The notes: generated from the letters alone by a model not told the origin. DNA of 64,000 bases from Rhodoferax sp. OV413 (GCF_900104385.1 NZ_FNJA01000002.1:744001-808000), one strand, 5' to 3'; shown: positions 37,827 through 47,740, counted from the stretch's first letter. Program-made: numbers and translations.

Positions 37827-37842
37827 TAGTGCAATTGCACTA
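37827..37842. promoter_or_regulatory. Perfect 16-base palindrome TAGTGCAATTGCACTA
   Basis: The site lies in the 109-base gap between the divergent lipoprotein and luxR-type genes, 15 bases before the regulator start. Dyad sites of this size in such a place are normally regulator-binding sites. The LuxR protein encoded next to it is the first candidate. Confidence 0.65.
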
Positions 37843-37857
37843 CTGGCAGGCTCTTGT

Positions 37858-38847
37858 ATGGATCGCTTCCGTGACCCGCCTATGGATTTCAGTAGCCTGC
37901 TGCTGCGGCTCTACCGCTTGTCGCAGGAGCTGCCTATCCAGCACTTCCAGGATGCGGCGCTGTCCCTGGTGAAGCAGGTTCTGCCGTTTGATTCGTCCAT
38001 GTGGGGCACGGCCACGACCACGCCCGAGGGCATTGAAATCCATACCGTGCACCTGCACGAGAAGTCGCCCGAGATGGTGGTCGCCTACGAAGACCTCAAG
38101 CACCAGGACCTGGCCGCGGCCAGCGTGTTCGGCAAGTCCCGGGTCACCCATACCTTCAATACCGACAGATTTTTCGCCGGCGCGGCCCACAGCGAGTTCC
38201 GCGGCTTTCTGCAGCGCTTCGGGCACGAGAATTTCTTTGTCTCCGCCGAAGGCATTCCCAGCCGCAACTTCATGCACTGGTTCAGCCTGTACCGGGCCGA
38301 CAAGCACGCGCATTGCACCGAAGACGAGCGCTTGTTGCTGGGCCAGCTGGCACCGCACGTGATGCAGGCGCTGGCGCTGAACCGGGTGATGCACCTCGAC
38401 CACCTGGAGGCTGCGGACCGGGCCTTGTCGCCCCACGGCTCGGCCATCGCCGATGGGCGCGGCGTGCTGTACCACGCCGACCCCCAGTTCAACGCGCTGG
38501 CGCAGGCCGAATGGAGCGACTGGCGCGGGCCGCATCTGCCTGCCCCTTTGCTGGCCGAGCTGGCGCTGGGCCACGAGTGCTTTATCGGCCGGAGCATCAT
38601 CGTGCGGCCCTATCTGGAGCAAGGCCTGCTGTTCCTGAAGGCCCGCGCGCGCTGCCCGGCCGACCAGCTGACCCCGCGTGAATGGACTATCGCCCGGTTG
38701 ATCGCCAAGGGCGAGAGCCACAAGCAGATCGCCCAGGCCCTGGGCCGTTCGCCGGCCACGGTGCGGAACCAGATCCAGGGCATCTATGAAAAGCTGCAGG
38801 TCAGCAGCATTGCCACGCTGATCGAGGCGCTGCGCAGCGCCGAGTAA
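37858..38847 (+). CDS. LuxR family transcriptional regulator
   Basis: A 329-residue regulator. The N-terminal two thirds (RLYRLSQELPIQHFQDAAL, LPFDSSMWG) are a sensory region of a type common in Burkholderiales LuxR proteins, not an obvious autoinducer domain. The C-terminus is a LuxR helix-turn-helix (LTPREWTIARLIAKGESHKQ, then IAQALGRSPATVRNQIQ). ATG 37858 is chosen over a far-upstream frame extension that is antisense to the lipoprotein; ATG 37882 (MDFSSLLLRLY) is also possible. It probably controls itself and the divergent lipoprotein gene. Confidence 0.85.
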   Translation: MDRFRDPPMDFSSLLLRLYRLSQELPIQHFQDAALSLVKQVLPFDSSMWGTATTTPEGIEIHTVHLHEKSPEMVVAYEDLKHQDLAAASVFGKSRVTHTFNTDRFFAGAAHSEFRGFLQRFGHENFFVSAEGIPSRNFMHWFSLYRADKHAHCTEDERLLLGQLAPHVMQALALNRVMHLDHLEAADRALSPHGSAIADGRGVLYHADPQFNALAQAEWSDWRGPHLPAPLLAELALGHECFIGRSIIVRPYLEQGLLFLKARARCPADQLTPREWTIARLIAKGESHKQIAQALGRSPATVRNQIQGIYEKLQVSSIATLIEALRSAE

Positions 38848-38878
38848 TGGTGGTTGGATTTGTCATAGTTTCTATTAA

Positions 38879-38906
38879 TTGATTAGGTTTTATAAATTGT
38901 TATTAT
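38879..38906 (+). promoter_or_regulatory. Putative sigma-70 promoter for rubrerythrin
   Basis: TTGATT, 16 bases, TATTAT in a markedly AT-rich 60-base stretch upstream of the rubrerythrin gene. A short palindrome, ATTGATCAAT (38905-38914), overlaps the -10 end and could be an operator. Confidence 0.4.
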
Positions 38907-38966
38907 TGATCAATCGGACGTAAGATTGCCCCTGTTCACAACGACTACACCCTACAGGAGCCCACG

Positions 38967-39461
38967 ATGTCCATCGCTAGCCAACGCCCAGAAATCAAGA
39001 CCCTTGCCAACCTCGAATCGGCTTTCGCCGGTGAATCGATGGCCCACATCAAGTACCGTTACTTCGCCAAGCTGTCGCGCGAAGCCGGCGACGAAGCCAC
39101 GGCGCTGGCCTTTGAAGCCACGGCCGACCAGGAAGTCATGCACGCCTTCGGCCACCTGGACCTGCTGTATCCCAAGGCCACAATGACCCCGGCCAAGGCG
39201 CTGCAGATCGCCATCGACGGTGAAACCTACGAATACACCGAGATGTACCCGGGCTTCCGCGCTACTGCCGAAGCCGAGGGCAATGCCGCTGCCGTGGCCG
39301 AGATGGACGAGCAGATCGAAGAATCCAAGGTACACGCCGCCCAGTTCAAGGCCACCCTGGAAAAAGCCCAGAAACGCTTTGCCGCCCTGGCCAAGGTGGA
39401 AGAGCGCCACGCCAACCACTACAAGGCCCAGCTGGCTTCGCTCTCCGCCGTCACGGCATAA
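38967..39461 (+). CDS. Rubrerythrin (diiron domain only)
   Basis: A 164-residue ferritin-like diiron protein that reduces hydrogen peroxide to water. Diiron ligands are visible as E in AFAGESMAHIKY, ExxH in DQEVMHAFGHL, E in DEQIEESKVHA and ExxH in VEERHANHY. The C-terminal rubredoxin domain found in many rubrerythrins is absent. A separate rubredoxin gene follows 81 bases downstream, then a rubredoxin reductase, so the electron chain is split over three genes. TACAGGAGCCCACG precedes the ATG. Confidence 0.95.
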   Translation: MSIASQRPEIKTLANLESAFAGESMAHIKYRYFAKLSREAGDEATALAFEATADQEVMHAFGHLDLLYPKATMTPAKALQIAIDGETYEYTEMYPGFRATAEAEGNAAAVAEMDEQIEESKVHAAQFKATLEKAQKRFAALAKVEERHANHYKAQLASLSAVTA

Positions 39462-39469
39462 TTACTACG

Positions 39470-39529
39470 CTTTTCATAGCTGCTGGCGCAGGAGATATAT
39501 GCGCTAGAGGCACTTTTTATATATAAAAC
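39470..39529 (+). repeat. Interspersed repeat, family A
   Basis: TTTTCATAGCTGCTGGCGC, AGGAGATATATGCGCTAGAG, GCACTTTTTATATATAAAAC: the best preserved copy in the window, between the rubrerythrin and rubredoxin genes. Confidence 0.9.
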
Positions 39530-39542
39530 TGAGAACCCCACC

Positions 39543-39707
39543 ATGAAAACTTATGTCTGTATCGTTTGCGGCTTTTTGTACGACGAAGCGGCTGGCCGCC
39601 CGGAAGACGGCATCGCCCCCGGCACCCTGTGGGCCGATGTGCCCGCCAGCTGGGAATGCCCGGAATGCGGCGTCGCCAAGGCGGATTTCGAAGCCGTAGA
39701 AATCTAA
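39543..39707 (+). CDS. Rubredoxin
   Basis: A 54-residue one-iron electron carrier. Both metal knuckles are present: CIVCG near the start and CPECG near the end. [18 protein letters not shown] and WECP between them are typical rubredoxin spacing. It should pass electrons from the flavoprotein reductase encoded next to the rubrerythrin encoded upstream. The ATG follows GAACCCCACC, a weak ribosome site; a family A repeat precedes it. Confidence 0.95.
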   Translation: MKTYVCIVCGFLYDEAAGRPEDGIAPGTLWADVPASWECPECGVAKADFEAVEI

Positions 39708-39740
39708 ACTCGGCGTACTTCTTACTTTCCTTTTTTGCTG

Positions 39741-40934
39741 ATGACCCATCCGCTTCTCATCATTGGCGCCGGCCTGGCTGGCTGGCAGACGGTGCGCGAG
39801 TTCCGCAAGCTCGACGCCGACACGCCCATCACCCTGGTCACAGCCGACGCCGGCGACTTCTACGCCAAGCCCACGCTGTCCAACGCCTTTGGGCAGAAGC
39901 GCGGCCCGGCGCAGCTGGTCACCACCCCGGCGGCCACGATTGCCCAGACGCTGAACGTCACCCTGCTGCCGCACACCCGCGTCACCGCCATCGACAGCGC
40001 TGCGCGCACCGTGCAAACCAGCGCCGGCGTGCTGGCCTACCGCGACCTGGTGCTGGCCACCGGCGCCCAGGCGATCCGCGTGCCGCTGGCTGGCGATGCG
40101 GCCGAGCAGGCGCTGTCGGTCAATTCGCTGGATGACTTCGGCGTGTTCCACCAGCGCCTGACCGCGCTAGGTGAGGGCGTACGCGTGGCCGTCATGGGCG
40201 CAGGCCTGATCGGCTGCGAATTTGCCAATGACCTGGCGGGTGCGGGTTACGCGGTGACGGTGATTGACCCGGCCGACCGCCCCTTGGCCGCCTTGCTGCC
40301 GCCCACCGCCAGCGTCCAGCTGCAAGAGGCCCTGACCGGCCTGTCGGTGCAATGGCATCTGGGCGCCACGGTGCAGGCGGTGAACCGCCAAGCCGATGCA
40401 CTGGCGCTGACCCTGTCGAACGGCCATACGCTGGTGGCCGACATCCTGCTCAGCGCCATCGGCTTGCGCGCCGACACCAGCCTGGCCCTGGCCGCGGGCA
40501 TCGCCTGCGAGCGCGGCATCGTGGTGGACCGCCAATTGCAAACCAGCGCCGCCCACGTATGGGCACTCGGCGACAGCGCGCAGTACGCCAGCGCTGCCAG
40601 CCCGGGCGCGCCCACCGGCCGCACCCTGCCTTACGTGATGCCCATCATGTCGGCGGCCAAGGTGCTGGCCGCCAGCCTGCACGGCACAGCTGCCAGCCTG
40701 GAATTCGCCGCCATGCCGGTGGCCATCAAAACCCCGGCCCTGCCCATCGTGGCCCACCCGCCCGCCCCCGGCCAGCTGGGCCAGTGGGTCGAACAGGCGC
40801 TGGGCGAATGGTGGTTTGCCTCGGCGGATCTGCCCGAGCGCGCCCACGGCTTTGTGCTGACCGGCCCGCACACCAGCAAGCGCATGGCGCTGGTGAAGCA
40901 GATGACGGCTACCGCGACGGTGGCGGCAACCTAG
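39741..40934 (+). CDS. FAD-dependent rubredoxin-NAD+ reductase
   Basis: A 397-residue flavoprotein of the pyridine nucleotide-disulfide reductase superfamily. The FAD motif is LLIIGAGLAGWQT, the NAD motif is VAVMGAGLIGCEFAND, and the second FAD block is VWALGDSAQYA. Length and context (34 bases after rubredoxin) identify it as the reductase of the peroxide-reducing chain, passing electrons from NADH to rubredoxin to rubrerythrin. ATG 39741 is used; an in-frame TTG two codons earlier is less likely. Confidence 0.92.
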   Translation: MTHPLLIIGAGLAGWQTVREFRKLDADTPITLVTADAGDFYAKPTLSNAFGQKRGPAQLVTTPAATIAQTLNVTLLPHTRVTAIDSAARTVQTSAGVLAYRDLVLATGAQAIRVPLAGDAAEQALSVNSLDDFGVFHQRLTALGEGVRVAVMGAGLIGCEFANDLAGAGYAVTVIDPADRPLAALLPPTASVQLQEALTGLSVQWHLGATVQAVNRQADALALTLSNGHTLVADILLSAIGLRADTSLALAAGIACERGIVVDRQLQTSAAHVWALGDSAQYASAASPGAPTGRTLPYVMPIMSAAKVLAASLHGTAASLEFAAMPVAIKTPALPIVAHPPAPGQLGQWVEQALGEWWFASADLPERAHGFVLTGPHTSKRMALVKQMTATATVAAT

Positions 40935-40972
40935 GGTTTACCGGCGCTAGCTGCTCCCCGCCGCCAAGGCTA

Positions 40973-41000
40973 TGATTGACGTTGACGTAAACGTCAATCA
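40973..41000. promoter_or_regulatory. LiuR-like operator before the methylcrotonyl-CoA carboxylase genes
   Basis: Eleven-base arms TGATTGACGTT and AACGTCAATCA flank GACGTA. Inside is TTGACGT-AA-ACGTCAA (40982-40997), a compact palindrome of the kind bound by MerR-type LiuR, the regulator of leucine and branched-chain catabolism. The match to the LiuR consensus is from memory. The site lies 24 bases before the mccB start. No liuR gene is in the window. Confidence 0.6.
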
Positions 41001-41024
41001 TCTTTGGCGTCTTGGAGGATCTGC

Positions 41025-42647
<1,623 letters not shown>

Positions 42648-42796
42648 TGGCAGGCCGGTGGTGCGCCATGGATCGGTTACAAATGGCGGTGCCCATAGAC
42701 TCCGGCGGCACGGGTTGTGCCAAATGCGCCGTGTGCACCATAGTTCCCGCACAGGTGGCCCGCCATCTCCCCAATAACCGTATCTGAAGGAAACCC

Positions 42797-43846
42797 ATGC
42801 ACCCTTTGTCCCAAGCCCTGCGGCATCTTGGCCTGGCGTTCGGCCTGCTGCTGACCGTTCCTGCCAGCTTTGCGCTGGACGTGGTGGAATCCCCGCCGGA
42901 CCTGGAGATTCTCGACAAGCAGCTGAGCATCGGCGGGCGCACCCTGGCCTTGCCCGATGGCAACTGGTTGTATGCGAACCGCACGCAGTGGAACGCCGTG
43001 CTGCGCACGCCACCGCCGCTATCGATTTTTGCGGCCTATGCCATGGACGTGCAAAACGGCAGGATGCAAAGCGCCATCGTGCTGGAACTGCCGGTGCGCA
43101 GCGGCAATGCGCCCGACTGGCGCGCCGACGGCTGCACGCAGCCCAGCCAGCTGTTCCGCGACGATTTCGGCAGCGACAGCAAGACGCCCGAATGCCTGCA
43201 GGTGTACCGCCGCCCTGGCCATCTGGTCGGGCAGCAAACCGTGTTCTACAGCGACGTGCAGCAGTGGGTGCAGGCGCGTGGCATCAAGCTGCCCGGCCCG
43301 GTGTACGAGGTGGTGTATGCCAAGTACTCGCGCAACGACTATGGCCGGGTGCGGGTGTTTGTGCCTATGAAGGCCGTGGCCAATGACGAGGAAATCGTGG
43401 CCTGGGCCCAGAAGCTGCCCGCCACCCTGGCCGCGTTCATGGACAAGCGTGACAAACAGGCCAAGCTGCCACCCATTCCGGCGCTGCCGATCGAGGCCAG
43501 CGCGCCTGTGGCACCCGTCGCCGTACGGCCCAGCTACCCAGCAACCGGCTTTGCCGCGCTCGACGATGTGGCCCGCGTCCCCGTCAACAACGACGGCGGC
43601 CGCGAGATGTACCGCGAATTTCTGACCCGGCCGTTGCCGCGGGCGTTCGTGATTTCGAACGAAACCGTGCTCTACACCGTGGGCCGCAATCCACCCGATT
43701 TGCGCGAACCCGGCGAGCCCACCGAGCGTGCACTGGAGCGCTGCCGCAAGGTCAGCCAGTCCCCGTGCATGCTGTATGCCGTGGACGAGCGGGTGGTGTG
43801 GGCTCCCGGGCCTCCAACCAATCCGCCGGCCAAGGCCGCGCCCTGA
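42797..43846 (+). CDS. Exported protein with shared C-terminal domain (block gene 1)
   Basis: A 349-residue exported protein: signal MHPLSQALRHLGLAFGLLLT cut near SFA-LD. An N-terminal domain of about 200 residues follows (LPDGNWLYANRTQWN, FAAYAMDVQNGRMQSAIVLE, GIKLPGPVYEVVYAKYSRND). After a Pro/Ala-rich linker comes the C-terminal domain shared by four genes here (about residues 251-335: ALDDVARVPVNNDGGREMY to CMLYAVDERVVW, with two conserved cysteines). Full-length paralogue of block gene 3. Function not recognised. GAAGGAAACCC precedes the ATG. It starts a tight five-gene run. Confidence 0.8.
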   Translation: MHPLSQALRHLGLAFGLLLTVPASFALDVVESPPDLEILDKQLSIGGRTLALPDGNWLYANRTQWNAVLRTPPPLSIFAAYAMDVQNGRMQSAIVLELPVRSGNAPDWRADGCTQPSQLFRDDFGSDSKTPECLQVYRRPGHLVGQQTVFYSDVQQWVQARGIKLPGPVYEVVYAKYSRNDYGRVRVFVPMKAVANDEEIVAWAQKLPATLAAFMDKRDKQAKLPPIPALPIEASAPVAPVAVRPSYPATGFAALDDVARVPVNNDGGREMYREFLTRPLPRAFVISNETVLYTVGRNPPDLREPGEPTERALERCRKVSQSPCMLYAVDERVVWAPGPPTNPPAKAAP

Positions 43847-43922
43847 GGTTTCAAACGTTCAGTTGGCATGCGGCCTGCCACAGGTTTGCATACATGAAGT
43901 AGCACCATACGAAGGGAACAGT

Positions 43923-44792
43923 GTGCTGAGAATTTTGAACTTTTGCTGGTTGTTCACGGCCATGCTGGCAACCGTCGGGTGTGCATCGATTACCCATGAA
44001 ACCAGCCACCCGATGCGGGTGGAAACGTTCACACAGGAGGGCCAGGCCGTGCTGGGCGCCGAGTGCACGCTGACCAACGATTACCCGGCCACGACAGGCA
44101 AGTCGGGCAGGGGTGTCAGTGTGCACCGGTCCAGCAAGGATCTGGATATCGCCTGCATATCCCAAGAGCATGGCTTAGCCACCGGGCGGGCGATCTCGCG
44201 TGCCAATGCGGGGATGGCGGGCAACCTTCTTTTTGGCGGCGGTATCGGCGTCATCATTGACCACAATAAAGGCACAGCCTATACCTATCCGACCTGGGTT
44301 CGCCTGGTCTTCGGCCAGGCGCGCACTTTTGACCGGCGGGACGAAAAGGACGGCCACGTGGTGCTGGGCACATCGTCCGATGCCGCGCCGCTGCTGGCCG
44401 ATAGCCAAGTGCCACCTGTGGCCACTCCCGCTGCACCACCTGCGCTGCGCGCTGCGCCGCTAGCCGTGCCCCAGCCCGCACAACGCGCCGCTTACATCGC
44501 AACGGGCTACGCCAAGATTGATGACGTAGACGCGATTCCGTTTCTCAATGACAACGGGCGGCAGAGTTACCGCAACTGGCTGACCAAGGGAACGCCGCGT
44601 GCTTTTGCCATCTCGCCTACGGGTACGTTGGCGGCATCTTTTGGCCTCAAGCCGGGGGATGAGACATTACCCAGCGATCCCGTGGAGCGGGCCGTGGTGG
44701 CTTGCAACCGCATCAGCAAGACTGCCTGCCGTTTGTATGCCGTAAATGGGTCGGTGGTCTGGGTGAAGGATGCGGCGCCCGCCGCACCCTGA
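43923..44792 (+). CDS. Lipoprotein with shared C-terminal domain (block gene 2)
   Basis: A 289-residue lipoprotein starting at GTG 43923 (GAAGGGAA before it). Signal with lipobox ATVGC, then a small beta domain (VLGAECTLTNDYPATTGKSG, VHRSSKDLDIACIS) and a glycine-zipper stretch, GNLLFGGGIGVIIDHNKG, known from several envelope lipoproteins. After an Ala/Pro linker comes the same C-terminal domain as its neighbours (about residues 195-285: KIDDVDAIPFLNDNGRQSY to CRLYAVNGSVVW). So the N-terminal module differs from genes 1 and 3 while the C-terminal one is shared. Function unknown. Confidence 0.75.
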   Translation: MLRILNFCWLFTAMLATVGCASITHETSHPMRVETFTQEGQAVLGAECTLTNDYPATTGKSGRGVSVHRSSKDLDIACISQEHGLATGRAISRANAGMAGNLLFGGGIGVIIDHNKGTAYTYPTWVRLVFGQARTFDRRDEKDGHVVLGTSSDAAPLLADSQVPPVATPAAPPALRAAPLAVPQPAQRAAYIATGYAKIDDVDAIPFLNDNGRQSYRNWLTKGTPRAFAISPTGTLAASFGLKPGDETLPSDPVERAVVACNRISKTACRLYAVNGSVVWVKDAAPAAP

Positions 44793-44845
44793 TGCCGGCA
44801 CGTTCTGCCGGTCACGCCCGTTTGGAGAATATTTTGAGAGCTTTT

Positions 44846-45871
44846 ATGTACCGACCTTACCTGGCCCGTCTTGCCGCGTTGGTGGCGGGCTGTGCTGCCG
44901 TTGCACAGAGCGCCCTGGCCGTCAATGTGGCCGAGGCCGTGCCGGCCATGGAATTGGCCGACCAGCAAATCCAGGTCGACTCGCGCATCGTGCGCTTGCC
45001 CGTGGGCCAGTGGAACTACATCGCGCTGAGCCAGGGCGCGGTGACATCCGGCGGTCGCAAGATCGGCTCTACTTACACCGCCTATGCGATGGATGTGCAA
45101 GGCGGAAAAATGCGCAGCGGCATTGTCTTGACATTGCCCTCCGGTAGTTTTTCGGCATCCAACTGGTTGAATGAGCCGTGCAAGGACGAGACGGCCTTGT
45201 TTAAGAATGATTTTGGCGGCAGTTTTTCGCAACCCGAGTGCCTGCTGGTGTACCGGCGGCGTAGTCATCTGCAGGGTGCCGTTACGGGGGTTTATGCACA
45301 GGCGCAGCAATGGATGAATGCGACGTCGGTCAAACTGCCGGGGCCTGTGTATGAGGTGGTTTACAGCAAGTATGCAGGCAGCGATTACGGGCAGATTCGG
45401 GTTTTTGTCCCGACGAACACCGTGGCCAATGACCAAGCCATCATCGGCTGGGCCGAGCAGCTGCCTTTGCAGCTGCGGCGGATTTTTGAGAACCGCGATT
45501 CTCTGGCCGCATTGTCCGAGCTGCCGGTGGCCGCTGAAAAGGTGAAAGTGCAGCCACCCGTGGCGGTTGCGGATGGCCGTCTGCAGGATATTGATGCAAT
45601 CCCCTACATCAATGACAAAGGGCGGGAGCGGTACCGGGTGTGGTTGAAGCACACGCTACCGCGCGCTTTTGCTATATCGCCGACAGGTTCTTATGCCTAC
45701 ACCAGCGGTGCGAGTCCGGCCGATGAAACCTTGCCATCGGCTCCGGTAGAACGGGCGCTGCTGCTGTGCAACCGCAGCAGCAAAACGCCCTGCAAGCTGT
45801 ATGCCGTGGATAAAGCCGTGGTCTGGGCGCAGGACAGTGGCCTGGTTGCCGGAACACCACAAAAGCCATGA
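44846..45871 (+). CDS. Exported protein with shared C-terminal domain (block gene 3)
   Basis: A 341-residue exported protein, paralogous over its whole length to block gene 1: matching blocks are YAMDVQGGKMRSGIVL, PECLLVYRRRSHL, KLPGPVYEVVYSKYAGSDYG and RVFVPTNTVAND. The shared C-terminal domain occupies about residues 244-330 (IDAIPYINDKGRERYRVW to CKLYAVDKAVVW). ATG 44846 is used; an in-frame TTG at 44834 with GGAG six bases before it is an alternative. It shares ATGA with the DUF4126 gene. Confidence 0.78.
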   Translation: MYRPYLARLAALVAGCAAVAQSALAVNVAEAVPAMELADQQIQVDSRIVRLPVGQWNYIALSQGAVTSGGRKIGSTYTAYAMDVQGGKMRSGIVLTLPSGSFSASNWLNEPCKDETALFKNDFGGSFSQPECLLVYRRRSHLQGAVTGVYAQAQQWMNATSVKLPGPVYEVVYSKYAGSDYGQIRVFVPTNTVANDQAIIGWAEQLPLQLRRIFENRDSLAALSELPVAAEKVKVQPPVAVADGRLQDIDAIPYINDKGRERYRVWLKHTLPRAFAISPTGSYAYTSGASPADETLPSAPVERALLLCNRSSKTPCKLYAVDKAVVWAQDSGLVAGTPQKP

Positions 45872-46533
45872 ACAGCTTGAGTGCATGGTGGTCATCGTTG
45901 GCACAAGGCAGCGCCGCGGTCACTGCATTGGCCGACCTGCCCGCCCTGCTGGCCCTGGCCGCCGCTCTTGGTTGGGCTAGCGGTATACGCCTGTACGCCG
46001 TGGTGTTCGTTACCGGTATGGCGGGTGTGTTGGGTTGGCTGCCTTTGCCGCCTGGACTGCAGGTGCTGCAGCACCCGGCGATGCTGGCGGCCAGCGGGGC
46101 CATGCTGTTCGTGGAGTTTTTTGCCGACAAGATTCCGGGGCTGGACAGTCTGTGGGATGCGCTGCATGCGGTCATCCGCATCCCTGCCGGGGCTGCGCTG
46201 GCCGCCGGTGTGTTTGGGGCCGACAACGCCACCATGGGGGCGGTGGCGGCACTGCTCGGCGGTTCGTTGGCGGCGACCTCTTTCGCCACCAAGGCGGTGA
46301 CCCGGGCTGCGGCGAATACCTCGCCGGAGCCGTTTTCTAACATTGGCCTGAGCCTGCTGGAAGACGGCCTGACCCTGGGCGCGCTGTGGCTGGCCACGCA
46401 CTACCCGGTCGCCTTTGGCATCAGCCTGTGCGTGGTGCTGGCCATCAGCGCGTGGCTGCTGGTGGTGTTGTGGCGGTTTTTGACGGCGCTGGTTCGGCGC
46501 GTGCGGGCTTGGTTTGGAGCGGCTTATGGTTAA
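45868..46533 (+). CDS. DUF4126 membrane protein (block gene 4)
   Basis: A 221-residue inner-membrane protein with about five or six hydrophobic segments. Family blocks include ALAAALGWASGIRLYAVVF, FVEFFADKIPGLDSLWDALH and SLLEDGLTLGALWLA. DUF4126 proteins have no assigned function. It overlaps the gene before by four bases and the gene after by eight, so it is part of the same operon although it lacks the shared C-terminal domain. Confidence 0.88.
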   Translation: MNSLSAWWSSLAQGSAAVTALADLPALLALAAALGWASGIRLYAVVFVTGMAGVLGWLPLPPGLQVLQHPAMLAASGAMLFVEFFADKIPGLDSLWDALHAVIRIPAGAALAAGVFGADNATMGAVAALLGGSLAATSFATKAVTRAAANTSPEPFSNIGLSLLEDGLTLGALWLATHYPVAFGISLCVVLAISAWLLVVLWRFLTALVRRVRAWFGAAYG

Positions 46534-47698
46534 AAAAATAGGCGCTGCCTGCGGGCATGTGCTGGCTAGTGGTCTGCTCGCGCTGGGGCTGCAAGGCTGG
46601 GCCTACGCGCAAACCGATGTGCCCCTGAATACGGCCCTGCGCGAAGAAGTGCAGATGGTCAAGAAAGACGGAGTCTTCGCCACCGAACTGGAGACAACGA
46701 TTTTCCGGCCACCGGGGCCGGGGCCGTTCCCGGTGGTGCTGATCAACCACGGCAAGGCGCCAGGCAATCCGCGCTTTCAGCCGCGCCAACGCTACGAGCT
46801 GCCAGCGCATGAATTTTTGCAGCGCGGTTACATGGTGGTGGTGCCAATGCGGCAGGGCTTTTCCAAGTCCACCGGCTCGTATATCGGTGGCGGCTGCAAT
46901 GTGGAGAGCAATGGCGCGGTGCAGGCCGAGGACGTTGTGAGCGTGCTCAACTACCTGAAGACCGTACCCGATGCCGATACCAGCCGCGTGGTGGTCGTCG
47001 GGCAGTCGCACGGGGGGCTGACCACCTTGGCGTTCGGTGCGCTCAACTACCCGGGCGTCAAAGGCCTGGTCAATTTTGCGGGCGGCCTGCGGCAGGATGA
47101 TTGCCCCGGCTGGCAGGGCACGCTGGTCCGTGCGTTCAAGAGCTACGCCAGCCATACCAAGCTGCCCTCGCTATGGTTTTACGGCGACAACGACTCCTAT
47201 TGGCAGCCCTGGCATTACAAAGAGATGTACCGGCAATACCAGGAAGGCGGCGGCAACGCGCGCCTGGTGGCGTTCGGTAACTTCGGCAGCGATGCGCACG
47301 GCATGTTTGGCGCCCGCGGCGGCTTGCCCATCTGGGTGCCCGAGGTCGATGCATTCTTGGATACGCTGGGGCTGCCCCACACCGTGCTGTACCACCTGCC
47401 GGTGACCAGCCATGCTACGGCGCCGCCGAGTTCCACAGGCTTTGCCCGGATCGACGACGAAAAAGCCTTGCCGCGCAGCAAAGAGACTGGTCAGCAGGGC
47501 TACCAGCGGTACCTGGCTGCCGAGGCGCCCAAGGCCTTTGCCCTCTCCACCACCAGCAGCGCATGGGCCTGGTCGTCGGGCAGCGCACGGGCCATGCAGG
47601 CGGCGCTGGATCGCTGCAACCGCTCGACCAAAGACGCCAGCTGCAAGCTGTACGCCGTAGACGATGCGGTGGTGTGGGATGCCGCTGATGCCAACTAA
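46526..47698 (+). CDS. Exported alpha/beta hydrolase with shared C-terminal domain (block gene 5)
   Basis: A 390-residue exported protein. Signal ending near WAYAQT, then an alpha/beta hydrolase of the dienelactone hydrolase type: PFPVVLINHGKAPGN, nucleophile S in VVGQSHGGLTT, acid in WFYGDNDSYW and histidine in GSDAHGMFG. The shared C-terminal domain follows at about residues 305-387 (FARIDDEKALPRSKETGQQG to CKLYAVDDAVVW). ATG 46526 lies inside the DUF4126 stop region with TTGGAG before it. The hydrolase links the unknown domain to enzyme activity in the periplasm; the substrate is unknown. Confidence 0.85.
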   Translation: MVKKIGAACGHVLASGLLALGLQGWAYAQTDVPLNTALREEVQMVKKDGVFATELETTIFRPPGPGPFPVVLINHGKAPGNPRFQPRQRYELPAHEFLQRGYMVVVPMRQGFSKSTGSYIGGGCNVESNGAVQAEDVVSVLNYLKTVPDADTSRVVVVGQSHGGLTTLAFGALNYPGVKGLVNFAGGLRQDDCPGWQGTLVRAFKSYASHTKLPSLWFYGDNDSYWQPWHYKEMYRQYQEGGGNARLVAFGNFGSDAHGMFGARGGLPIWVPEVDAFLDTLGLPHTVLYHLPVTSHATAPPSSTGFARIDDEKALPRSKETGQQGYQRYLAAEAPKAFALSTTSSAWAWSSGSARAMQAALDRCNRSTKDASCKLYAVDDAVVWDAADAN

Positions 47699-47740
47699 GT
47701 GGGGCAGGTTCGCCCGCACGGTTTTATTCTGGAGACCTGG

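Noticed and set aside
37414-37857. In-frame extension upstream of the LuxR regulator
   Set aside because: It is antisense to the lipoprotein start and crosses the palindrome; the extension has no homology to LuxR proteins.
38905-38914. FNR box in the rubrerythrin promoter
   Set aside because: ATTGATCAAT lacks the four-base spacer of TTGAT-N4-ATCAA, so it is noted only as a short palindrome.
40935-40972. Family A repeat before the LiuR-like site
   Set aside because: GGCGCTAGCTGCT is present, but the AT centre and second half are missing. At best it is a remnant.
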